A DNA stretch of 9,655 bases from Planctomycetota bacterium (GTDB lineage Bacteria; Planctomycetota; Brocadiia; Brocadiales; Bathyanammoxibiaceae), in NCBI GenBank assembly GCA_030623665.1, contig JAUXLO010000052.1:1-9655 (forward strand), given 5' to 3'. The position numbers were made by a program, and so were the translations under genes. Numbering within the stretch: the stretch's first letter is position 1; each line of letters opens with the position of its first letter. Positions 1 to 6,047 of the stretch are shown piece by piece. A model generated the notes under the pieces. It made no database searches. It saw only the letters and a program-made list of their open reading frames with translations, and was not told the DNA's origin.

Positions 1-1313
1 ACCTCAATACAATTCTTGCCTATAACGTCTTCACCGTATTCGTCAATGGCTGCCTGGTTGACCCTCAGAATGGTGCCCTCCTTATCCACCACGGTTATAA
101 CGTCCCTGATTGCATCGAACATGGATTCCAGATACTGCTTTACTGACTCCAGCTGCTCGTTCCTTATCTCTATGATCTGGGTCATGGTGTTAAATGAATC
201 GGCCAACTGGCCGATTTCATCCCCAGAGTACACAATAGCCCTCTGGCTGAGGTTACCGCTGGACATTTTCCTAGTGACATCTGTGAGGTGGAGAATAGGG
301 GCGGTGATTTTCCGGCCGAGGAAGATCGCGCTTATTATCACCGCCAAGGTAATAGCGACTGTGACAAACAGTATAATCCCGTCCAGGTCATGGAGGGCCC
401 TATACGCCTCTTCTACGTCTATTTCAGACATCAGCGCCCACTGGTACTCAGGCAGCCAGTGCCAGAAACCCAGGACCAGTACGCCCCTGTAATCACGATA
501 TCCCTCAGCATCGTAGCCAGACTGGCCCTTCAGGCAGGCCTGGACGCCCTTGGTTAATTGCCCGGTTTCCGGGTCTATGAGTTTTAGTTCAAGGGCCGTT
601 CGCTTCTTTACCAGCCCCATCTTCCTGATAGTCGGCACAAAACGGGACTCGCTTATCATAAATCCATTTTTGTCCACCAGATAGGTCTCACCTGACTCGC
701 CCATCTTCACCAAACGCATCTCCCTCGAAAGGGCTATTACGTCCACTCTCAGGCGTATTAGACCAATCACCCGTCCGGCCTCGTCTCTTACTGGAGACAA
801 GACAAACAGGGTTGGGACGCCCTTCTCCATCTCTACGTACTCATTGAGTATAGGAAAGACAGAAGGCCTGATGCTTGATATGAAGGTCTTTTCCCTTTTC
901 GCCCCCTGGAAGTAATCGAACCCGCTTACGTTGACGCCAATAAGGTCGTCCATGGTGGATACCTTTATCTCTCCCGAATTATCTATGATGGATATCTCTT
1001 TATAGCCATAGGTATCTTTAAGGAAGTGCAGGTGCGAGGTCAGTCTGACAAACTGCCTGTCACCGGGGGAGAACTCTATGAAGGAACTGACCAGGTATTC
1101 ATTGGCGAAGGCCCTGGCGTCAAATTTTCTCTCGTTCATCCACGCAGTGATAATGTTGGCCTGCTTATACCCGACGTTCTCTAAGTCGCGTATTTTATCC
1201 TCTTGGAATGCCTTCCTGATCTTAGGGTAAAAAATCACCCTGGAGATCGCAAGGGGGATAAGTGAGAAAAGAAGCAGGAGTAATATTGTCTTCCTTCGAA
1301 TAGAACCTAACAT
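1..1313 (-). CDS. Membrane sensor protein with dCache, HAMP and PAS domains (C-terminus cut by window edge)
   Basis: Start of a transmembrane signalling protein, read on the minus strand as 437 uninterrupted codons to the window edge. An N-terminal membrane segment lies at about residues 8-29 (TILLLLLFSLIPLAIS). A long extracytoplasmic region (about 35-300) has dCache features, including GESGETYLVDKNGFMISES near 225-245. A second membrane segment lies at about 312-333. A HAMP domain follows (about 334-386) with the typical DEIGQLADSFNTM at 365-377. The start of a PAS domain (about 393-437) includes DVITVVDKEGTILRVN. The protein therefore senses a small ligand outside the cytoplasm and passes the signal inward. 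The output domain is missing, so histidine kinase, diguanylate cyclase or another transducer are all possible. The ATG at 1313 puts the first membrane helix at the usual distance from the N-terminus. A sigma70-like promoter lies 41-69 nt upstream. Domain order is certain; function beyond sensing is not. Confidence 0.9.
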   Translation of the reverse strand, partial: MLGSIRRKTILLLLLFSLIPLAISRVIFYPKIRKAFQEDKIRDLENVGYKQANIITAWMNERKFDARAFANEYLVSSFIEFSPGDRQFVRLTSHLHFLKDTYGYKEISIIDNSGEIKVSTMDDLIGVNVSGFDYFQGAKREKTFISSIRPSVFPILNEYVEMEKGVPTLFVLSPVRDEAGRVIGLIRLRVDVIALSREMRLVKMGESGETYLVDKNGFMISESRFVPTIRKMGLVKKRTALELKLIDPETGQLTKGVQACLKGQSGYDAEGYRDYRGVLVLGFWHWLPEYQWALMSEIDVEEAYRALHDLDGIILFVTVAITLAVIISAIFLGRKITAPILHLTDVTRKMSSGNLSQRAIVYSGDEIGQLADSFNTMTQIIEIRNEQLESVKQYLESMFDAIRDVITVVDKEGTILRVNQAAIDEYGEDVIGKNCIE

Positions 1314-1353
1314 GTTTCCCGATTATCCTTGGTATAAACACACTTATGGAGGA

Positions 1354-1382
1354 AGTCTATCACATAGAATTTGCCACGTCAA
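1354..1382 (-). promoter_or_regulatory. Sigma70-like promoter of the sensor gene
   Basis: On the minus strand a -35 box TTGACG (1377-1382, 5 of 6 matches) is followed by a 17-nt spacer and a -10 box TAGACT (1354-1359, 4 of 6). The expected transcription start lies near 1347, giving a leader of about 34 nt before the sensor ATG. A small inverted repeat (TCTAT-CAC-ATAGA, 1356-1368) overlaps the -10 box and could be an operator. That last point is speculation. Confidence 0.5.
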
Positions 1383-1449
1383 ATGATGAGACTTTTGAAA
1401 AAGTAGTGTCGGGACGGGTTTTTAAATCAGGTCGTGCCAAAGGCTGAAA

Positions 1450-1465
1450 GTCCGCCAGAGGCGGA
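1450..1465 (-). repeat. Palindromic repeat, copy 1 of 2 in this window
   Basis: On the minus strand this reads TCCGCCTCTGGCGGAC: 6-bp arms around a 3-nt loop plus one base. The same 16 bases occur on the plus strand at 7299-7314. It lies in the spacer between the flavoprotein and sensor genes, next to other GC-rich short palindromes (CGCC-TGC-GGCG at about 1477-1487). An exact 16-mer in two non-coding places within 10 kb suggests a dispersed repeat family; no T-tract follows, so a terminator is less likely. Confidence 0.6.
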
Positions 1466-1529
1466 TTGGGCGTGGCGCCTGCGGCGTGACAGACCCACCC
1501 ATTTGTTGGGCTTACACAACCTTAATAAA

Positions 1530-2813
1530 TTATGGTATACCCTTTATGAATTTCAAGGAAAGCCTGAGAACGCCGGAATCCCCTACTATCTCACGATAGG
1601 TCTTGGTGCCCGAGAGGAAGTCTACCAATACGTTTACCAGGGTCCTGTCCTTAGCTGCTGCCCTGAGTGCGCTTGGCATCGTACCGTATCTCTCTCCAAG
1701 TATGGTCATCTGCCTTACCGTACGGCCGTAGGGGAGGTCCTCTACTATATCTGAGAAGGCGGTATAGTAGTCTCTAAAGGCCTGATGGGATATTCCAACC
1801 TTTAACATCACCTCCGCCGCCTTGGTCCCAGTTTCGCAGGCAGAGTTGATGCCGTTGCCTTTGTAAGCCCTGACAAGTCCGGAGGTGTCTCCTACTGTAA
1901 CAAACCTGTCACCAAAGCTATTTTGCGCAGGCTCCAGGGGAATGGGCAAAGGGCGCGACACCATCCTCCCACCCACCTCAGTAAACTCCGGTGGGACCAG
2001 TTCCCTTATCTCCGGCAGGGCGAGGAATTGTTCCAGAGACTCTTCAGTCACGGCAGGCCCTGCCACGTTGACGATAAAGTCGTTAAGTTTTGGGGTGACC
2101 ACGGCAAACTCTATGTCCCCAAGCGTAGTGGGCAGGAACACATGTAAATAGTCCTCACACCCCTTCAAGTATTCAGGGCTGGCAGGGATCCTGGTCACAA
2201 CGGAGAATAGCGCCTTGGGAGTCTTATAGGGTGTGACCTGTTCCAGAAGGTATGCTGTTTCTGCGTCCAGCCCAAAGGCACCTACCAGGACATCTCCCTT
2301 CGCCCCCTTTGCTCCCTTCAGGTCGCTCTCTACTGCAACGGAGTCAGGATAGAGTTTTATGTCCTTCACCCTTCCCGGGATAACCCTTACACCCAGCTCC
2401 TTGGCCTTGTCCAAGAGGTATCGGTCAATTGCCACGTTATGTCCCACAAAGGAGAGTTTCCCTCCCGTGTAGAGCTTAATTTTAGCATCACCTGAGTGAA
2501 GATAATACCCAGCTATCTTCCTCTCGATCCCCTGACACGGGAAGGGCACGCCTATCTTTTCTTCCAGTGTCTGTGTGAGAGGCGGGGATAAGACCCCTAC
2601 CCTCTTAATGCAGTTGTCGTCAAACTTCATGCCCTCATATATGATGACGTTTATATCCCTGCCCAGCTCCCTGCCCATCCTCTTGAGTGTAATAGCGCAA
2701 CTCGTCCCGGCAGGACCGCCTCCGATTATGATTGCGGTCTGACCGTCCTCCAGAGGGCCCATGGAACCGCTCCCTTTTAGTATGTTTGGATGACCGTCAC
2801 CGGAAATAACCAT
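1530..2813 (-). CDS. FAD-dependent oxidoreductase of the geranylgeranyl reductase type
   Basis: Flavoprotein of the GGR/FixC/UbiH-like superfamily. An N-terminal Rossmann FAD motif IIIGGGPAGTSCA is followed by the acidic end of the second strand (VIIYEG). NVAIDRYLLDKAKELGV is the family's second nucleotide-proximal segment. VTVGDTSGLVRAYKGNGINS in the C-terminal half is the conserved GD flavin-contact motif. Relatives reduce isoprenoid double bonds (chlorophyll side chains, archaeal lipids, quinones), so a role in lipid or isoprenoid saturation is a fair inference, but the substrate cannot be read here. The open frame extends to a GTG at 2900, but a promoter with a perfect TATAAT lies inside that extension. 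I therefore chose the ATG at 2813, preceded by AAGGA at about 5 nt (427 residues). The ATG at 2762, with AAGGGAG 7 nt upstream, is also possible. A small KGAKGAKGD repeat lies about two-fifths of the way in. Confidence 0.88.
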   Translation of the reverse strand: MVISGDGHPNILKGSGSMGPLEDGQTAIIIGGGPAGTSCAITLKRMGRELGRDINVIIYEGMKFDDNCIKRVGVLSPPLTQTLEEKIGVPFPCQGIERKIAGYYLHSGDAKIKLYTGGKLSFVGHNVAIDRYLLDKAKELGVRVIPGRVKDIKLYPDSVAVESDLKGAKGAKGDVLVGAFGLDAETAYLLEQVTPYKTPKALFSVVTRIPASPEYLKGCEDYLHVFLPTTLGDIEFAVVTPKLNDFIVNVAGPAVTEESLEQFLALPEIRELVPPEFTEVGGRMVSRPLPIPLEPAQNSFGDRFVTVGDTSGLVRAYKGNGINSACETGTKAAEVMLKVGISHQAFRDYYTAFSDIVEDLPYGRTVRQMTILGERYGTMPSALRAAAKDRTLVNVLVDFLSGTKTYREIVGDSGVLRLSLKFIKGIP

Positions 2814-2870
2814 AGTGTCCTTAAATTTCTGCGCTTTTGTAAAAGGTTTCGGGGGCGGGCAGTTAGGAAA

Positions 2871-2899
2871 ATTATATCTTAACCGTGCAGAGAGGTCCA
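2871..2899 (-). promoter_or_regulatory. Sigma70-like promoter of the flavoprotein gene
   Basis: Minus strand: -35 TGGACC (2894-2899, 4 of 6), 17-nt spacer, -10 TATAAT (2871-2876, perfect). Transcription would start near 2864, leaving a leader of about 50 nt before the ATG at 2813. Its position inside the longest open frame argues against the GTG start at 2900 and for independent transcription from the metG operon upstream. Confidence 0.6.
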
Positions 2900-2964
2900 C
2901 TGTACGGGATTAAAGATAATGACTGGACCTTCAGGGCTACGCCCCTTAGACCAAATTATAGTAG

Positions 2965-2978
2965 GGCAGCCTCCTGCC
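2965..2978 (-). terminator. Possible weak terminator hairpin of the ricT-metG operon
   Basis: GGCAG-GAGG-CTGCC on the minus strand forms a 5-bp GC-rich stem 33-46 nt after the stop of the last operon gene. It is followed by CTACTATAATTT, not a clean T-run, so it is at best a weak intrinsic terminator. It sits between that gene and the independent promoter of the flavoprotein, where an end of transcription would be expected. Confidence 0.25.
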
Positions 2979-3010
2979 AATTGTACCAAAAAGGTTCTCT
3001 TACCACGGGC

Positions 3011-3469
3011 CTATTTGTATCTCGTCTTAAGGAAGTCGTCCAGCCGCAGGCTTATGTCAAATTTGCCCGAAAATCTAAAATGCTCTTCCAAGGTCTTTTG
3101 GAAGTCGTAACTCACGTCAAAATCGTTCTTAGTATCAGATTCCGTCTTGCCCATCAAACCACTTTCAACGAGGTTAAAGACGATTTCCCCGAAATCCTCA
3201 CCGCGGACCGTACCCCATTGCTCAAAGACCGTCTTGGCCATGTAGCCGAACTGGTCTAGGGCGTATCCCTCTATCCCCTCCAGGAGTTCCTGTCCCGTAA
3301 CGTGCCGTTCACCCTCTAAGGAGCTGGAGAGATTTTTCTTAAGCCTGTGCACGGTATAGTCCAGGGCCTCAAAAACAAACTGGTAGGCCGGGAGAGGATA
3401 GCGTCGGTCTTTTTGTGTAAGGTTGTGGAGCTTATCCAACCAGGTCTTAAACGTTGATTTCTTACTCAA
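3011..3469 (-). CDS. Conserved hypothetical protein, Minf_1886-like (Verrucomicrobia/Planctomycetes-restricted family)
   Basis: A 152-residue soluble protein without membrane segments or signal peptide. The pattern RRYPLPAYQFVFEALDYTV (about 22-40), HVTGQELLEGIEGYALDQFG (about 56-75) and EDFGEIVFNLVESGLMGKTE (about 91-110), ending in a YDFQKTLEE segment, matches what I recall of the Minf_1886 family (TIGR04138). That family is largely limited to Planctomycetes and Verrucomicrobia and has no known function. The start is a TTG at 3469, 17 nt after the metG stop, with GAAGAGG upstream. A second in-frame TTG at residue 11 is an alternative, and the first ATG is far too deep in the conserved region. 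Spacing and strand imply co-transcription with metG and ricT, hinting at a link to translation or RNA metabolism, but the function is unknown. Confidence 0.82.
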   Translation of the reverse strand: MSKKSTFKTWLDKLHNLTQKDRRYPLPAYQFVFEALDYTVHRLKKNLSSSLEGERHVTGQELLEGIEGYALDQFGYMAKTVFEQWGTVRGEDFGEIVFNLVESGLMGKTESDTKNDFDVSYDFQKTLEEHFRFSGKFDISLRLDDFLKTRYK

Positions 3470-3487
3470 GTTACTGTTGCCTCTTCG

Positions 3488-5026
3488 TCATACTGGTTGC
3501 GCAGACACCTCTATCCTGGGGAAGAGGGCCTTACCTTTTTTCGTCTTGGTCAAAGGTCTGAGTCTTCCCCAACACCTTTCAGACCTCTGGATGTGGTCCT
3601 CCTCAGGTATGCCCAGCTGGCAGAACATCTCCTGAGAGGTCTGAGGCATGAAAGGGGAGATATAAATGGATATGAGTCTCAGGGCCTCTGCCACATTATA
3701 CAACGTTATGGATAGTGCAGACCTGTCGTTCTTGGCCAGCACCCATGGTTTCGACTCCTCTATGTATTTGTTGGTCCTGGCTATAAACTCCCATATTGCC
3801 TCTAACGCCAGGCTAAGCTGGAGTGCCTCCATCTCATCATCTACCTCTGCCTCGAGACGGGCGGCATCTTCAACAAGGTCTATGCCTTCTTCTCTGGTGC
3901 CCTGTGGTGACGGGACCTTGCCGTCGAAATATTTCTCTATCATGGTAAGACTCCTCATCAGGAGGTTGCCCAGGTCGTTTCCAAGGTCACTGTTTATACG
4001 GTGGATGAGCATCGTATAGGAGAAATTGCCGTCCATGCCGAATGGCACCTCACGCAGGACAAAATACCTGTAGGCGTCCACCCCGTACTGCTCTGTAATT
4101 TTCAGAGGGTCAATTACGTTGCCCAGCGATTTTGAGATCTTTTGTCCCTCTATAGTCCACCATCCGTGTGCAAAGACCTTTTTCGGGAGCGGTACGTCCA
4201 GGGCCATGAGCACTGCAGGCCAGATGGCACCGTGGAACCAGAGTATCTCTTTTCCTATGAGGTGGACGTCTGCGGGCCAGTATCTGTTGAATTTTTCCGT
4301 TTCATCGTCGTAGCCTAAAGCGGTTATGTAATTCAGGAGTGCATCGATCCATACGTATATAGTATGTCCGGGGTCCATTGGCACAGGGATACCCCAGGGC
4401 AACGCCTGGCGGCTTACACTAATGTCATCAACACCGGCCAATAGACGGTTCCGGAGCTCATTTCTCCTTGATTCTGGTTGTATAAATTGTGGGTTCGAGT
4501 CGATGTGTTCTAGAATCCTATTCCTATACTTGGAGAGTTTGAAGAAATAGTTTGCTTCCTTCAGTCTTTCCGCTGTGCGGCCGCATTCGGGACAATTACC
4601 TCCAGTCAGCTGTCCGGCAGTCCAAAAACTCTCGCATGGGACACAGTACCACCCCTCATACTCCCCGAGATAGATGTCGCCTTTCTCTAACAGCCTTTGA
4701 AAGATTTTTTGTACCCGCCGGGTGTGCCTGAGCTCTGTAGTTCTAATGAAATCATCGTTCGAGATGGAGAGGCCTTTCCACATAAATTTGTATCTCTCCA
4801 CCACCCGGTTCACGAGTGCCTCAGGCGTCTCATTGCTGGCGTGGGCAGCCCTGTGAATCTTTTGCCCATGCTCATCCGTGCCTGTAAGAAAGAACACGTC
4901 TCTCCCCTTTAGCCGCTCGTACCGCGCCAGCGCGTCGGCAGCAATAGTCGTGTAAGAGTGTCCTATGTGAGGTACATCGTTTACGTAATAGATGGGGGTA
5001 GTAAGGTAAAAACTTCCTTTACCCAA
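3488..5026 (-). CDS. metG: Methionyl-tRNA synthetase
   Basis: Class I aminoacyl-tRNA synthetase that charges tRNA-Met in the cytoplasm. It begins with the family signature FYLTTPIYYVNDVPHIGHSY, with the HIGH motif at residues 20-23. LTGTDEHGQKI follows at 48-58. A zinc knuckle has C128/C131 and C145/C148. The KMSKS loop is KISKS at 296-300, followed by LGNVIDP. The C-terminal helical anticodon-binding region ends around residue 500. At 512 residues it is the short form without the C-terminal EMAP/Trbp111 tRNA-binding domain, a common variant. The start is a TTG at 5026 that overlaps the ricT stop by 8 nt. No in-frame ATG lies near the conserved N-terminus, so the TTG is likely real and translation is probably coupled to ricT; a GGAG lies about 12 nt upstream, a long spacing. 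All catalytic motifs are intact. Confidence 0.97.
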   Translation of the reverse strand: MGKGSFYLTTPIYYVNDVPHIGHSYTTIAADALARYERLKGRDVFFLTGTDEHGQKIHRAAHASNETPEALVNRVVERYKFMWKGLSISNDDFIRTTELRHTRRVQKIFQRLLEKGDIYLGEYEGWYCVPCESFWTAGQLTGGNCPECGRTAERLKEANYFFKLSKYRNRILEHIDSNPQFIQPESRRNELRNRLLAGVDDISVSRQALPWGIPVPMDPGHTIYVWIDALLNYITALGYDDETEKFNRYWPADVHLIGKEILWFHGAIWPAVLMALDVPLPKKVFAHGWWTIEGQKISKSLGNVIDPLKITEQYGVDAYRYFVLREVPFGMDGNFSYTMLIHRINSDLGNDLGNLLMRSLTMIEKYFDGKVPSPQGTREEGIDLVEDAARLEAEVDDEMEALQLSLALEAIWEFIARTNKYIEESKPWVLAKNDRSALSITLYNVAEALRLISIYISPFMPQTSQEMFCQLGIPEEDHIQRSERCWGRLRPLTKTKKGKALFPRIEVSAQPV

Positions 5027-5843
5027 CAGCCTGTTTCTCTCCTTCGCTTGGCTTTAGGATGTCCTTCGCGTCAACTATCAGGACGCGCTCATCTTCCGTT
5101 TGGATGGTCACCTTCTGTCTTAGTATTTCATAGTCTATGACCCTTCCATCACCATACGGCGTAATTACGCGGCTTCCCTTTCTTGGCAGAGAGGGTTTCA
5201 GTTCTTCATAGACCTGGTTTTCGTAACGGAGACAGCACATGAGCCTCCCGCACCTGCCAGAAATCTTTGAAGGGTCCAAGGTGGCCTTCTGGCTCTTTGC
5301 CATCCTCATCGTAACGGGTTCCAGCTCCTTCATCCAGGTCTTACAACAGAGCTCCTGGCCACAGCGCTGATAGGAGGCAAGCAACCTTGCCTCATCTCTC
5401 ACCCCTATCTGTCTCATCTCGATACGGGTCTTATACTCCCTCGCCAGGTCCTTTACCAGTTCTCTGAAATCGACCCTTCCCTTAGACACAAAGTAAAAAA
5501 TAATCTTCTTTGCGTCAGGGAGGTGCTCCACGGTGGTGAGCTTCATGGGCATCTTGCGCTCGCGTATCCTCTCTGCGCAGAACTTGTACTCCCGGGGCGC
5601 CAGCTCCTTTTCTATCTCTTCAAGCCGCTTCTCGTCCTCATCTGTGGCCCCCCGCACCAGCTTAGGACACGAACTGCAGTCGCACCCGTGGGCCTCCTCC
5701 GGGTGTGTCACCACCTCCCCAATCTCCTGGCCCCTATCGGAGTTTACAACTACCCTGTCACCTATCTTCAGACCCGGGAAATCCGAGTAGAAATCCCTTA
5801 CAAACCTCATAAGACCGTAACGTACCTTCGCCATGTATGCCAT
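5019..5843 (-). CDS. ricT: PSP1-domain protein of the RicT/YaaT family
   Basis: A 274-residue protein closely resembling Bacillus subtilis YaaT (RicT) in length and motifs. It has an N-terminal region with GDRVVVNSDRGQEIGEVV, the family core IFYFVSKGRVDFRELVKDLA (about 115-134), RIEMRQIGVRDEARLL, CGQELCC at 161-167 and SGRCGRLMCCLRYE at 195-208. In Bacillus, RicT works with RicA and RicF in a complex that binds iron-sulfur clusters and adjusts RNase Y-dependent mRNA maturation. Here the partners are not visible, so the exact job is inferred. Cysteines at 54, 56, 59, 89, 161, 166, 167, 198, 203 and 204 could ligate clusters. An ATG at 5843 (preferred) and another at 5834 are both possible. First gene of the operon with metG; ricT next to metG is a recurrent bacterial arrangement. 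Confidence 0.92.
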   Translation of the reverse strand: MAYMAKVRYGLMRFVRDFYSDFPGLKIGDRVVVNSDRGQEIGEVVTHPEEAHGCDCSSCPKLVRGATDEDEKRLEEIEKELAPREYKFCAERIRERKMPMKLTTVEHLPDAKKIIFYFVSKGRVDFRELVKDLAREYKTRIEMRQIGVRDEARLLASYQRCGQELCCKTWMKELEPVTMRMAKSQKATLDPSKISGRCGRLMCCLRYENQVYEELKPSLPRKGSRVITPYGDGRVIDYEILRQKVTIQTEDERVLIVDAKDILKPSEGEKQAVG

Positions 5844-5894
5844 GGTCTTCAGTTTCCCCTATTCTCGCTTCTCCCAAAGATTTATCAAACATTA

Positions 5895-5922
5895 ATTAAA
5901 CCGAATCGGCGTCCATTGTCAA
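5895..5922 (-). promoter_or_regulatory. Sigma70-like promoter of the ricT-metG operon
   Basis: Minus strand: -35 TTGACA (5917-5922, perfect), 16-nt spacer, -10 TTTAAT (5895-5900, 5 of 6). The expected start lies near 5888, giving a leader of about 45 nt before the ATG of ricT. It is the best promoter match in the divergent spacer. Confidence 0.65.
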
Positions 5923-5978
5923 GGGAACAATGTTGATCGATAAAGGCTAATGGTCGGTATCGAGCTGCCGGTGCCCTG

Positions 5979-5994
5979 TGGAAATTCTATTGCT
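5979..5994 (+). promoter_or_regulatory. Possible sigma54-type promoter of the radical SAM gene
   Basis: TGG, then TTGCT, with GG (5980-5981) and GC (5992-5993) separated by exactly 10 nt, the invariant sigma54 -24/-12 geometry. The CAC part of the -24 box is absent (AAA instead). No convincing sigma70 boxes were found on this strand in the spacer. GG-N10-GC is short enough to arise by chance, so this is only a candidate. Confidence 0.28.
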
Positions 5995-6000
5995 TTTTAA

Positions 6001-6023
6001 TCATAAATCTGTTTCATTTATGA
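6001..6023 (+). promoter_or_regulatory. Inverted repeat in the leader of the radical SAM gene
   Basis: TCATAAAT (6001-6008) and ATTTATGA (6016-6023) form perfect 8-bp arms around CTGTTTC. A second, overlapping palindrome TTTCAT-TT-ATGAAA spans 6012-6025, so the two are mutually exclusive as hairpins. AT-rich dyads placed 25 nt before a start codon are typical operator positions. Function is inferred. Confidence 0.4.
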
Positions 6024-6047
6024 AATACGAGAGGGTGTATATTAACC

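Noticed and set aside
16..557. Two overlapping plus-strand open frames opposite the sensor gene
   Set aside because: The minus strand encodes a clear HAMP-PAS protein here; the plus frames are antisense shadows.
1434..1754. Plus-strand open frame of 106 codons over the flavoprotein 3' end
   Set aside because: Most of it is the antisense of a well-supported flavoprotein gene; the remainder runs through the palindrome-rich spacer and shows no protein-like motif.
2934..2945. GGGC-TAC-GCCC hairpin between the metG operon and the flavoprotein
   Set aside because: Four base pairs with no T-run on either strand; too weak to call a terminator.
3488..5026. metG truncated because it lacks the C-terminal tRNA-binding domain
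   Set aside because: The short form of about 510 residues is a normal bacterial type with all catalytic and anticodon-binding parts present.
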